Notes: generated from the letters alone by a model not told the origin. A stretch of DNA of 64,000 nucleotides from Rosellinia necatrix (GCA_021209875.1 JAGYVD010000003.1:2790001-2854000), one strand, 5' to 3'; shown: positions 25,117 to 36,592, counted from the stretch's first letter. A program made the numbers and translations.

Positions 25117-27708
25117 CTACTCCTTATTCAGTGAACCAATCTCCATACTGTGTTCTCCCGGCCCAGTTCTTCGCCGCAAGCGGCCAGCCTCATCATGCTC
25201 GCTATCCCATTTATCCAGCTCCTCCACCGGAACCTTAGCTAACCGATGAGTATTCGCGCCTTGGTCGTCTACGCTTAGGATTTCAGGGCGCAACTGATAG
25301 CCTCCCCATTTTGGCACAATACTATATCATTCGAGGTCAGTAACCAGTGTCTTAGGCATAAGGAGACAGGCATTTGAGAGTCGTTCTTCCTCGCCTTCCG
25401 TTCTAAAGGTTATTAAGGGGTTCAGGCCTAGGGGCTACCTACTACATCCAAATTACGTAATAAACTGCACATAGAACGATCCTAGACAGAACATAAGCTT
25501 TTAGCACCCGATTGTTAAGAGCATCAGATATCGAGGTTGTGATAAGCGGGGAGACTTACACCGAAATCCCGACCACGGCATATGTAGCATACCAAAAGCT
25601 GACTTCACCTGCATATGGGCCGCCTTTTGGAGGAATCCAAGGTGTCGCAACCGTGTAGATTTGTATTAGCAAAAAGAAGACTAAACAAATATCCCAGGCC
25701 TTGAAAGCCGGCTTCTCGCGATTTAGGCGCTTATGTCTATATCGGATGATATAAAGGCCAACAGCCATAGCAACGAAGAAGATTCCATCTGGGTAGGTCT
25801 TCAGGCTAACAACTATACATCCGATACATTAGAAAAAACTACGCGTTATTTAGGCGCTGAAAGAAAATAAGAGAAAAAGACTCACCGAATTGGAACGCAT
25901 CGCCTGCCGGAGGGGCAATAATGAAAATGAGCGTAACTACCCATTTGAGAACATAAGGCCCTATTGGTGTTCCGAATGGCTCCGTGGATACCCAAAACTC
26001 AGTGAACGGAAGTACGCCTTGCCTAGTCCCCCAAGAGCGTTGAAGTTAGCAGCTTGTTCGAAACCTAACGCACAGCGGTGCCGCTTTGCATGTATGTGTG
26101 GTAGTCCGTTGAGATTGGGGAGCGGGTGGGATACTAAAACATACCTCCCAATCTCTCGGATCAGCCGGGACTGTCCAATGAGAACGGCTAGAAGGTTTCC
26201 GAACGCGCTGATCAGAACCAATGCATTCAAAGCATCCTGGGCACCGCCCTGGCCAAATACAGCGGCGAAAAAGACAGATGCCGCTGTAGCTTTCGACTGA
26301 GCGAATGTTTCCTTGGGGACTTTCCATGGGAGTGAGCATACGAACTATATAGAATTCGAAGAGGGGGAGGGAGACGACATACCAGCCGAAAAATACGCAA
26401 TATTGCACAAAATATACAGTATTGCGACTACCGCGATGGAAATCGCACCGTTCCGCTTTAGCGTAGGAATGGGGTTCTTGATCTCATTGACGACCGCAAA
26501 AGAGTTGGCATATCCGCTATATGCGAAAAGAATGTTGACCAAAGCTATCGATAGATCATTCCCATTATTGGTAGTGCCTTCGAACGCATTGCGGAAATTA
26601 GCACCAGGATCTGGGACCCGGCGAACATGTCCTCCAAGGACAACGAGACCTGTGATACTAATGCTATAAGAAAGGCATGTTTAGCGTACGATACTTACAC
26701 TTCCAACCAGGTTGATACGTACAATACGAGAGTGAGAACTTTAGTGACGCCGATGACATTGGTTGCCCAAAGTGAGTATTTATTATGTGCTATAACACCT
26801 GCAATACTTAGCATGCACAGAACTCAACATCCCAGGAGCATTGGGACTCACATATGGCAGCGAGGGTATAAGCCGCTACGGCGACACCTTTGACTTGCCA
26901 ACCCGTCGGCGTTTTACTATTAGAAGTCAGTACTACGGGCTATGAAAGTGTTTATCGTGAGTATCCATCCCAGGAGAATGTAGGAGACGAAACTTGGTCT
27001 TCGTCAACATAGGAACGACAAAGTGGAGAGCACATACTGAGCCAATGCGAAAAGATAGTTAGCTAGCACTATATACGTGGATTTGTGTGAGTTTCGACGT
27101 TATTTGGGGGAAGCGCATTACGCACCGATCGCGTTACTGCTGCTGAAGGATAGAACGACAGAGTAGAACGCAAAGGCAATGGGAAAGAAATGCTTCGGTC
27201 TCGGGTATGCCTGCTCAAGATATACCACCTCAGATCCAGATCGGTTTGGGAAATAGCTCGCAAGCTCTAGGTACACAGCGAAACCAGCAATAGCTCCAAA
27301 TAGACCGATCACCCAATAAATGAGGGCAAGGCCGATCGAACCAGTTCTTCCTAGAATAGTGCCCGCTGGTTCAATATGTAAGCTTTCATCTAGCAATACG
27401 ATGTTATGATGGGAGGGTGAGCTAGTGACAATACACGTACGAGTGGAAAAGATACCCGTTCCGATCATTTGTCCTAAATTAAGAAAAATTACCGTCACCC
27501 AACCAACATGATACCCGAGTGGTGATTTCGATTCCACGGGCGCGCCAACCGCCTCTTGGTAAGTCACACCCGAGCCATTCTGTGCTTTGGCTACGGTGTA
27601 GGTAAGGTCGCCATCATGGATCACTTCTAAGTCGCTGGAAGAGCCCGGGTCTGTAGACGTGGTGATCCCACCCGCCGCAGACCGCGTCCAAAATCTAGAG
27701 ATGCCCAT
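25117..27708 (-). CDS. Amino-acid permease, Mup1/methionine-permease type, 588 aa, 11 exons
   Basis: APC-superfamily amino-acid importer of the plasma membrane, expected to have about 12 membrane segments; closest in motifs to fungal high-affinity methionine/LAT-type permeases. I built the model by splicing: 27708-27441, 27365-27126, 27068-27038, 26916-26852, 26798-26723, 26663-26383, 26319-26145, 26022-25886, 25812-25560, 25481-25446, 25321-25117; total 1767 nt, in frame throughout. Telling segments: GWVTVIFLNLGQMIGTGIFSTP (residues about 70-90), FPNRSGSEVVYLEQAYPRP, FAYSGYANSFAVVNEIKNP, and RLIREIGRQGVLPF. The ATG at 27708 is the first in frame; an upstream GTG is not a likely start. Oddities are a 31-nt exon, a 36-nt exon, and one weak donor (GTAGTA at 25445). 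The gene is convergent with FAS alpha, 243 bp away. Confidence 0.88.
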
Positions 27709-28320
27709 ATCAGCCACGCTGTTTCGCAGAGCAGGGTGTTTCGAGATGGGTTGAAATATTTCTGAGGGAGATAAAATCGAAACGGGACATTGTAACGCTG
27801 TAGGGGTGCCACCATCTTATACGGGGAGATCACAGGGTATATTAATGGGCCGGGGGGCAGAACGATTGATAGACACACGATAACCCTTGGCCATATTGCG
27901 CGATTGGAGTGCCGGAGGTATCTTGCCAAGACCAAATAAATATACATTACCGCCAAATGTGATGTTGTATGCCCTAATCTCGCATTGGGGCCAAGAAGCA
28001 CGCAATGGGCGCCAATCTTCCGCCAGCAGCACGGAAAACAGAAACCCGAACTAGCACTCCGCTGGTAATTTGTCAATTAACTGCCCGGGGGCTAAGAACT
28101 ACAAGCGAAGAAAAGAATCACCGGAGTGTGGCGAGATTAGGTGATTGACCCTTATGATTAATTTTAAAGGGGTGATGGTCGCGTTGGTATTGATGATTTA
28201 AATGCCATGCTGTAACCAAGAAGCTGAGAATTGCTTTACAACATATGATGAAATAATTAAGGCGAATGATAAATAGATTATAACTAAGGTCTTAGTGTGC
28301 CCTTCTGCTCTCCCTTTTAG
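27709..28320. other. Permease upstream region, no gene seen
   Basis: About 600 bp between the permease start and the first P450 relic. The first part probably holds the permease promoter; the right part (28140-28310) is AT-rich and featureless. The AG ending at 28320 looks like the surviving 3' splice site of the adjacent P450 fragment. Confidence 0.5.
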
Positions 28321-28766
28321 AACCTGAGACTCTACGGTGGCTCGTCGAGGAGGTTAGATCCAAGTTCAAGAGCGATGATGACATTGAGTTAGGGTCACTC
28401 ACGAACCTGCCAGTCTTTCAAGCACCACTAATGGAAACACTACGGTATACGGTCGTGGCAGGCCATGGGCTTCCACGCACAAGTCCCGAGGCGACGGTAG
28501 ATAGAAACTGGGTCAGCAAAGGGGCTAACGATTGTTCGTTTATGTTGCCTGCCTTCTATCTTATGTTCCTAGTCAATCACTAATGTGTGTAGGCCACTGT
28601 TGAGTTCACCCATTTCGCATATGCCCGCAGCAGGCGTTATTTTCCACAGACCGGATAAGCATCAATAGCAACGGTGGCTACTCAGAAGCTATCTGTACTG
28701 GGACCCAGCGTTTGTGAATGACTCGCTGCAGGGCGTTTTCCCCCTCAGTCAGGGGCCGAGATCTTG
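28321..28766 (+). pseudogene. Cytochrome P450 C-terminal relic
   Basis: After an old splice acceptor (TTTTAG ending 28320) the reading PETLRWLVEEVRS continues through DDDIELGSLTNLP to METLRY, a K-helix ExxR motif at 28434-28445, then GLPRTSPEATVD. A second exon from 28593 gives VEFTHFAYARSRRYFPQ; after a frame change, FVNDSLQGVFPLSQGPRS matches the region just before the heme loop. A stop follows where the heme-binding Cys should be, and there is an in-frame TAG before QRWL. The I-helix and N-terminal half are missing upstream. This is a dead gene fragment; family assignment is from motif order only. Confidence 0.68.
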
Positions 28767-28863
28767 ATACGGTTTTTATTCTTTCGTGAGGTTGACCACC
28801 ATGGCCAAAGCTAATTCCTCGTACGGTGGAAACAAGTAGACACAACAAGTGATTCAAAACCCT

Positions 28864-29143
28864 GTCGAACGGATGGCTTCGCGAATCTCCTTAGGCTCAT
28901 CTGCTTACCTGGATCCAAAGTGGATAGATCTTGCCATACAGTTCCCCATGGACACATTTCTTACTTGCTCCGTTTATAACCGTTAGGTATAGAATGAGGT
29001 CAAATATTAAAAAAGCCCAAAGAATCATAGAGTCCACAATTGATCAATACCGGAGGGGTGAAGACTACCGAAATCGTGTTCGCAAGAATTCGCATGCGAG
29101 CAACGGCACATCACCTCAGTGGATGATGGACCACGTTGAGTGA
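28864..29143 (+). pseudogene. Cytochrome P450 N-terminal-half relic
   Basis: The frame from 28864 reads VERMASRISLG, AYLDPKWIDLAIQF; then, after a one-base frame change near 28982, AQRIIESTIDQYRRG and a terminal WMMDHVE. This order (RxSSRxFLG, WLDIAxxYTxDxF, RIIEPxLEKRR, DxxEWFE) is that of the B-to-G helix region of fungal P450s of the ent-kaurene-oxidase-like class. It lies downstream of the C-terminal relic, so either two tandem P450 genes decayed or one gene was permuted. There is no membrane anchor and no continuation into the I-helix. Confidence 0.55.
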
Positions 29144-31068
29144 GGCAGATTGCACCATTATACTGATCGTGAGTTTTTCTGGAAGACTGTTATACACCCC
29201 TTTTAAGCTGTTTTCTGATCCCTAGTCTCAGGCATCGTGAGACGTTTTACTATCACTACCCATTCTATTACTGTCACGGAGTAGTTTGCATATATACCAA
29301 CATAACTAAAAAGGTGGAACGGTTCCGTTTTGCCTTCACAATTACTTTATTATAGTGTAGTTTCAAGGTGAATAACGGATCCGACTATGTCGATTTCTTG
29401 AATGCTGCCGTCTAAGTATATATAGCAATTGAGTTCGACAACAAGATAAACATATTTGTGAGCGTAGCTCCCAGTACTATCACGGCAGGACTCGTGTATG
29501 CCGATTAACTGCCTTAGCCGCCTCCTAGATTCCCTTACCGGAATTACTAAGAGTTCAACTGCTCATTTGAGGCTGCGATTGACAAAACTCGGACCCCCGC
29601 ACGCCGCTAGGTACCGTCACTCTCCTTCAATGCAGTCGCTAATGTATTTGGCATACCAAGACCCGATGGGTAGGCGTTTCCTCCTACCGCCACTACAACA
29701 TAGGATCTTGACTTCTGCGTTTAACACCACGAAAGTTTCTTGAAGACTGTGGCACGATATCTCAGTCTATCCTCCGCGGACATACCTTATACTATTGCTC
29801 TATTGACTTCGACGGCTGCCCAATAAGGTTTAAATCGAGGGGGTAACTCACTTGGCCTAGATGCCGTTTCACAAACATGTACACTACCCATGGTTTATTT
29901 CTCTTGTTTTCTTATTCTCTTAGGGTAGCTAGTAATCTCCAGGATGGTCATGTCCACCCGCCGGAATGGACCAACGCCGAATATGGCTCTGTTGCTAAGA
30001 AACTATCAGAAGAACTACTTGCAGGTGTACAGTCATTGGCTCATGATGGTAACCGTTCATTGAAATTACATGCGAGATGTGCTAACCAGTTATGTTGTGA
30101 AAAAACTCAACAGGTTCGGGTAAGTTGCGGAGAAAGTAGACCCTAATAAGATGTTCCAAGATTTGCAGAACGATGGGTGTCTGTTGCGAAGCCTTTGATT
30201 TTCCAATATTCAATGATGCGCTCGTTCGTTCCACCTTGAGCTCTGCTCGCTAGGAGGACCACTTGGAGTCTTTACCTTCTTTTGCTCATGCCCTCAGCTG
30301 TATATTTGATTATATAGTCATTATTTGAAATAAATATAATCACATCCTGCCAATAAAGTGCGTGTTTTATAGCACATTTACACTATACGTAAGAACGTTG
30401 GCTTGACGTTCGATATTATCATGCGGACTGCGCTGTGAGTGTTTCGGATTTTGCGACTCTGTACCCCCCTTTGCGTTTGTTCCAGTTCACGATCTTGACC
30501 GATAGGAGCACTCGCCGCTCCATAGCACCCATACACGCTCGGGGTATTTATGGAGAGGTCGTCATTTAAAGTTAATATACTAACCTCCTTGACCCCTCAA
30601 TCCTCTTTCTCCTATATAGTTCGCAATTACCCCGATGGAAAGAATACTGCCGGCTGACCAGATCACCACCTAGAGGTCTTCGTAGTCACGAGCAGACAGA
30701 AGGGCCCGGGCCAATACTAAAAGCGATGCGCCAGTTATTAACCCACGTCAAGAGTCCAAATTTATGGACTAAACTGGAACGTCTACTACGCGGTACATAG
30801 TATAAAATCAAGGCAGTAGCTATTCATCAGTTGAATTGAATTGGACATGCTGGATCTATGTCCGCAGACTAAAGTCTAAGTTACTATCAAGATAAGTGAG
30901 AAAGAAGAGTGGGTATAAGAAGGTGTAGATGTCCTATATTCCAAATTTCTTTTTCCAAAAAAAAAAAAAAAAACCAAGATCTGCAGCAACAAAGTGTCTT
31001 CCTGCATCACCACTGTGGGAAGGTAGGACTCACATATACATATATATGGCAGGAAGGAGGTACGCATA
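29144..31068. other. Decayed intergenic DNA, nothing recognised
   Basis: About 1.9 kb without a supportable gene. Short frames at 29498-29743 and 29877-30146 have no family resemblance that I know. A 17-A run lies near 30957-30973. Composition is intermediate between the genes and the AT-rich block. Confidence 0.5.
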
Positions 31069-31284
31069 TGTCAGGTAGATGAAGCACAGGCGAGGTACTA
31101 GCTACCCTACAGTGTAGCTCGAGAGGCATATTGGTATATATAAGGACTGAAGGCCTCCCACCCTAGATGGTAGGCCTAGGAATCAATAATATTAAGCCCT
31201 ACCCCTATACTCAGCTATCTACTTGCGGCCCAGCTGCTACCTTCTGGTTGACTAGACCTCACTCTGGACATTCTTCATATGACA
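31069..31284 (+). repeat. Dispersed repeat, copy 1 (216 bp, TGTCA...TGACA ends)
   Basis: This block reappears, inverted, at 48835-49044. It begins TGTCAGGTAG and ends CATATGACA, so its ends are short inverted repeats like those of LTRs or small terminal-inverted-repeat elements. I could not find a clear target-site duplication (GCATA left, ATACA right). It could be a solo LTR or a MITE. Of the two copies this is the less mutated. Confidence 0.75.
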
Positions 31285-31511
31285 ATACAATCCACAAATA
31301 CAGATAAATACAGCAAATTGAGCCACAGACATGGCATCTTGGCATTATTGGTAGCAGATTATCCCAATCAACATTAGTACCCCATACCATCAGGTCTACC
31401 CCTCGACAACCACTTGTCCCCGGTTGACACTTGCGCAATTCACGCCAACCCCCACTGATATACATCTCGCAAACACCACCAACAATTCACCCAAGCTCGC
31501 ACATTCTAGCT

Positions 31512-31970
31512 GCCGTATCCACAGTTGTCAGCGGCCTTCCAAATGACGATTGGTTTCTGTCCGAATTTTACGCGTTCAACTACTTGTTCAAAGGACTCGG
31601 GTCCGGATAGAAGTGGCTGACTAGTGCAGAGCCTCATGCTGTTTTGAAGAAGCCCGAAGTGTACTCTTGCATGAAGATCTGCTTTGCAAAAAAAGAAATT
31701 GCGGACTCCACCGTTGTCAAACATGATACCATAAAGGACAGATTTGTTCAAGAGGCAAAAAGCGCATCAGAAGCAGCTCGGAAAAAGAACGTTCCCTTGG
31801 TCATTTTGGCCTTTTGCCATGGGGTAGGAAGCCGCCACCTAATGCTGGACGAAGAGAGAAACCTGGGGCACTCCGCGACAGAACTCAAAGGTTACCTGGA
31901 GCCGGGAACTCAAGTTACACTCATAACCATAGCGTTCCATAGATCGAGGTTAAAAACATTTATCACCTAA
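31512..31970 (+). pseudogene. Relic of a fungal protein family with caspase-fold-like motifs
   Basis: The frame runs VVSGLPNDDWFLSEFYAFN, LFKGLG, then a TAG stop at 31608-31610, KWLTS, and further on EAKSASEAARKKNVPLVIL, FCHGVG, LKGYLEPGTQVTLIT. I recall this pattern from an uncharacterised ascomycete family in which the last block continues as TTACYSGGW. A hydrophobic strand ending in His-Gly and a later one ending in Ala-Cys is the layout of clan CD (caspase-like) peptidases, so a hydrolase role is possible but unproven. Here the Ala-Cys block is lost: the frame reads ITIAFHRS and then stops. Start, end and catalytic Cys are all missing, so it is non-functional. Confidence 0.55.
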
Positions 31971-32280
31971 TACGTATAACTGAGGGATAACCACTTTATA
32001 ACCAACCCATAATAAAGTTATAGTGACTGCTTTATCGATTCATAATCGGAGGATAACCGGTTTGAAATCATATTTAGGAAGAAATGGGAAGAAGCATAAG
32101 GCCAACCAACATTGGAGACCTCGGATGTGTAGTGAGCTATAGTGCCAAGGCTGATAGGTATTCTGGACCACAGCCTACGTAGTGTATACTCCGTGTTGCT
32201 TAAGCTATCTGTTATTTATTGTCCGTTTTTATGTTATACCATGTGCCACGAGATGGGAGGATTTGTTTTGTCCGGATGTC

Positions 32281-32600
32281 CTATATGTAGCAGTGGGGAG
32301 CAGAGGGTAGAAGGTCTGGAAGTCTGGCCCGCAAGGCCAGCCGCCGGGCAGTTTGTAAACAAATGACCCCACCCACAATCAACTGGTATACCAGACGTGG
32401 CAGCATGTGAATCAAAAATTGCTTTTCTTGAGCAGCGAAGTCGCCGAAGAAATAGCACATATATATTTGGCCCAGACGTTGCCTCACCGTCAGTTCATGA
32501 ACGATCGGCGAGGCTGGACCCGACTTCCCCACACCCGGAAGACCATGACGCCGAGTTAAGCCAACTGGCGAGACCAACTGGCGAGATTTGGTTGAGCCAG
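32281..32600 (-). pseudogene. NACHT/P-loop NTPase-like fragment (NLR-type relic)
   Basis: On the minus strand a Walker A motif GLPGVGKS (32521-32544) is followed by VHELT, MCYFFGDFAAQEKQ and HMLPRLVYQL. This is the spacing of fungal NACHT or STAND proteins, where the P-loop is followed by a YFFxDxxDxxKxxxxxLxxxLxxQL segment. Sequence upstream (to about 32707) could be a degraded N-terminal helical domain. No downstream NACHT, ankyrin or WD repeats remain and the frame closes at 32281. Fungal STAND proteins act in non-self recognition; this fragment can no longer do so. Confidence 0.42.
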
Positions 32601-33156
32601 TTGTGATAGCTGGAAAAGTAGCTATAGCCGAACGGGGTGGCTTGGGAAGCGATTTGGAGAAGATTGGAGATGCTCGCGGCGGTACCGAGAGAGTCTTGCC
32701 ACGCCATCCAGAGGCATTCATTCTAGACTTCATTCTAGACTCGAATGGCGTTCTGATGGTCGCCTTTCTTGATTGCGTTGCTAGGAATTCCATTGACGAC
32801 TCCATGATGGTTTGTGTGGGAACGAAGATGGCTAAAATAGCCCGTCAGGTCGGGGTGTTGTGGGTTCAATACTATTTGCTTTAAAGTCATACAACCTACT
32901 AACTTGGGCCTGATAGAGATGGGTGCCTGTTTCTCTGGGGGTCATGACGCTGGTGACAAGAAGGTCATGTCAATAAGCGATTCCTGGGGGGGTAGGGGGG
33001 CGCGAATTGTCAAGTGTTCGTTCGTGTTGTCCTCTGCTGCTGTTCTTGTGCTAGAGTTATAGAAATGGTGTGTACCAGTAGTTTATATGGATGAGATAAG
33101 TGGCGAGTGGGTTTGTTATATAGCAGAATACAGAGAATTAAAATATAGTCTATAAA

Positions 33157-33180
33157 AGAAAAAGAAAAAGAAAAAAAAAA
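33157..33180 (-). terminator. Pol III T-run terminator of tRNA-Tyr
   Basis: On the minus strand the tRNA is followed, after a few bases, by a run of ten or more T and further T-rich blocks, the standard RNA polymerase III stop signal. Confidence 0.7.
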
Positions 33181-33184
33181 GAGT

Positions 33185-33274
33185 TCTCCTGAGTGTGATT
33201 CGAACACACGACCTGTGGATGTCTATATAAATTTCAATTACAGTCCAACGCGCTACCAACTGTGCCATCAGGAG
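33185..33274 (-). tRNA. tRNA-Tyr (anticodon GTA) with a 17-nt intron
   Basis: Read on the minus strand: acceptor stem CTCCTGA/TCAGGAG, D-loop AGTTGGTA, anticodon stem TTGGA with U33 then GTA, variable AGGTC, T-arm GTGTG-TTCGAAT-CACAC and discriminator A. The intron (TTGAAATTTATATAGAC, after position 37) sits at the canonical site, one base 3' of the anticodon. The mature length is 73 nt. The 27-43 pair is mismatched and the D-stem has one mismatch, both tolerable. A T-run on the transcribed strand directly downstream (plus-strand A-tract about 33157-33180) fits a Pol III terminator. All eukaryotic nuclear tRNA-Tyr genes known to me carry an intron. Confidence 0.93.
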
Positions 33275-34406
33275 CTAATGGTGAGTCGCTGGGGAGACCC
33301 ATTATGACTGGCTCAACCCTCCCGCTTTGTGCGCGCACAAGCCACTGACCAACAGTGTCGGCGTAGTAAGCAATAGCTATTTGGCCGTGCCTCTCGCTAC
33401 AACTCCACTGGGACTCCCGATAGGACAGCGGACAGAAGCACCAATGACCATCTCAGTACGGTGCACACCCACACACCTAACCACACCACTATGCTTGGAA
33501 AACAGTACCCTGGGGCTGACTAAAGCTCGATGAACTCTAGGCCGGGTCTCTACCAGGGAAGACAAAATGGCCTGATGTATGCCAATAGAAATCTAACGCT
33601 GTTTGGCACGTTTAGTGAGGGGAGACGCCGAACTTGGCAGGAGATAACCTTTCTGCATTCAAGCTCAAGCCTACGGTATTACTCCGAGCAAGTGGCTGAC
33701 GATAACTATACCTAGATAGGTGTATGAGATTTAGGTAAGTTGAGTTGGACATTGATCATTGATGTTATGTCTACCCAATCTACCTGCCTTAAAGGTAAGG
33801 AGATAAGGGATAGATTTATTTTCTCTTACACTATTTCACTGCCAGCAAGCATCTGTGGCCTTCAAGGGATCCTGTTTTTATTTTTATTTTTATTTTTTTC
33901 ATTTTATGTTTTTTTTCTTCTTCTCTTCTCTCTCTTCTTCGAGTCTGCTGTGTATCGGGTTCATCCTTTAGTGACTGCCAGTCGATGCATAGTGCCTATC
34001 GGATTGAACCCGTCTGGCACCTAGGTAGCTTGCACTGCTTTGGCTTAATCGACTTCATCCTCCCAGTAGCTAGGCGGCCACTACTATAGACCAGGTGTAG
34101 GATGCGGGATCGGTTCAAAGATCGCCGTGAAGACGTTGTTTCCGCTTGCCCATGTAATTCTTGTAGGATGTGATTATTCTGATGGTTCGCATTTTACATC
34201 CTCAGGAAAAAGCACTAGGCCTATAAGAGGCGAGAATGACAAGGTCAAGATCAAAGAGATAGTGGATTTGTTAGTAAACGTGAGGCACAGACACATTGAT
34301 AACAACTGCGGGTGCGGCCTCGTTGCACTCTTGTAAGTTGGATCTTGGTTTCAGCTTTCGGCGACCTTTAGCCTGCTCGTTTTTATCGCCAGGCGGATGA
34401 TGGTGA

Positions 34407-34446
34407 TGCCGACGACGACGACGACGACGACGACGACGATGATGAT
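34407..34446. repeat. (GAC)n/(GAT)n trinucleotide repeat
   Basis: About ten GAC/CGA units followed by GAT units, in non-coding DNA. Confidence 0.8.
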
Positions 34447-36499
34447 TAGAGATCTACATGTTGTGAGGGATCGACTCACACTCGAGGAAAACTCTCTAAA
34501 TCTTTGATTCTCTGTCTGTCCTCAATCCATCCCTGGCCACTACCTAGCCTCTCCTAGCTATTTTGTTATAGGAGACCCCACAGAAACACAGAGCCATGTA
34601 ACCGGCCGGACCCGGGTGCATGGCAAGGGAATTTTTTTCTTTGTTACATCGGTCTGACTTCCAGTAAATGCATGGGTTGGGTCGTGCCGGACCAACCAGT
34701 GGGAGGCCTAAAACCACGTCACATCATCATGTTCGTTGTAGGCGGTATACTGTATGGTGGTGTATATACTGTATGGTGGTGCAGATGTAGTGTAGTGTAA
34801 GAGGGAGGAATACCAAGATGTCCAAGATGCAGCCAATGCAGCCAATGCAGATCTCTGCATCCCACCGAATCCTATTTAATCAACATGGTATTGGAATCGC
34901 CGCATATGGGTGCCGCCGGGTTTTCGGATTTATTTGAAAGAAATGCCCGACGCGGCGACGCGTGGGAAGGGTGAGATTCTTAACCGGCTTGCTTATTGTC
35001 GGATCCGTCGAAAGGTGTTATGTGGTTGGTCAACAGCCGACGTAATCTTGCGGCGTCTGGTAAACGCTAGCAAGCACTGTACGTCTTAGGCGACATTGAG
35101 GTCAGAGATCATCTGACTAACCTCTCGTTCCGTGAGCCGGTCGGTTGACACCGGTCAGATTCAGGAAGCAAGGATTTGCGCGAAGCTTCCCCGTCACCGC
35201 TGAATGGAATGTGAAAAATCGTAGGTACGGCCTATTCCCAAATACGGGTAGTGCGGGCTTTCAATGAGATGAGATTGAACGAGATTGAGGATTGAGGGGG
35301 ATTCTGTCGCTCTGGTAGCGGACAGGGCTAGAGTCTTGGCATATTCGTTGACAAGCTCCTCTATGTACACTTACTTACCTACACTACTTACACTACTTAC
35401 CTAGTGTACCTGGGTAGTGTATGTCAGAAACAAAGTTAAACCATAGAGCCCATAGCGCTGATGATGATCCAGGGACGAAGAACGAATGTTCCGACCTTGC
35501 TCCATGCGCTATTACCTAAATAGGCTATCGACTGGTAACAATCTCTCCCGGACGGACGCTTTGGTTTTATTTTATACTTGATACGAGCAATGTGCGCGTC
35601 GATAGATGTTGAGGATAAAAAGAGAGCAACCTGGGGGTAAAAAGCGTGCTGTGGCTATCCCATGGGCTGGATGAACGTCTAAACTTAGCTATGATGGTGT
35701 AGTGTAGAATGTACAGTCTTAGTGTGGACGCTGCGGCTGTCGTTTAGTATCTTCTTTTAATGCCATCCAGCCCCAGATCAAAACCCGACATTAGTAATCT
35801 CAGCAGCCAGCTACACAGCGACAGTCAGTCTGTCATCCTGATTGATGATTGGCCCAGCCTGGAGAAGGCAAGGGGACTAGCCTCGATATGTACGAGCGGC
35901 TCAGGGTTATCCAATCCCTGCTCCGCCCTCGTCGATCACGAAACAACAGACCTGTGCTGGTTTCGAGACCTCTTGGAACCTGTGTTTGGTACATCAATCT
36001 ACGGTATACCGGTCTACGCTACACGACATAACTACACTACTACTAGACTGATATTGGCCAAGCAGCCCTTATAACCCAGGCTCTATCGCTTAGGCAGTGG
36101 GTTTGAACGCGTCGAGCATAGGTGGTCTACCTACCTTACTCATTCTTCTATTCTTCTTCTTTTCTTTCCCTTCTGCCGTAGGCGCTGACAATCCGTGGAA
36201 ACGACTTATGCCGGATGTTCTTCCTGCGAAAGCGTGGGTCGATATCCGTCGACCGAGAGCGTGTGCCCGAGATGAGACCCGGGATGGGATCCCAGGGCCC
36301 AAGGCCTCATGTCGCGCATGATATCTACTAAGGAACTCTTCTAGTGCTCACACGGAATCGTTTTCCCCTGCGTAAACGCGGCGCAGCTGAGCCTCTCCCA
36401 GTCAGCATTGACGTACCTACGCTTCGAGTAAGCGCACTTATCTTAATCTCGCAATGATGAGAAGCACATGGTGGGGAAGCCTTCAAAGGAGAAGCTAGG

Positions 36500-36510
36500 C
36501 TATATATAAT
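36500..36510 (+). promoter_or_regulatory. TATA-like element of the lipoxygenase gene
   Basis: CTATATATAAT lies about 85-95 bp upstream of the first ATG at 36593, a normal position for a fungal TATA box with a short leader. The only support is position and sequence. Confidence 0.45.
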
Positions 36511-36592
36511 ATGACCACTGTCCGCTGCTGCATGCTCTTAAACGAGGAAGGGCATCGTTTATCTCCGCCGCGCCAACAGGGTTGAATATACA

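Larger units (their letters stand above)
33275..36592. other. Intergenic region upstream of the lipoxygenase gene, no gene seen
   Basis: 3.3 kb lacking any credible ORF. It includes T-rich DNA with TTTTTA repeats (33875-33925), a GAC/GAT trinucleotide tract (about 34395-34446), a short duplicated segment TACTGTATGGTGG (about 34748-34782), and CTACACTACTTAC repeats (about 35370-35420). A short frame at 36097-36321 begins with a hydrophobic stretch but has no support. The last few hundred bases carry the lipoxygenase promoter. Confidence 0.55.

Noticed and set aside
31069..31284. Complete LTR retrotransposon
   Set aside because: Only one short LTR-like unit is present, with no internal gag/pol frame, partner LTR or clear target duplication.
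36097..36321. Short frame with a hydrophobic start, like a small secreted protein
   Set aside because: The hydrophobic stretch comes from a CT-rich pyrimidine tract; no cysteine pattern or downstream support.
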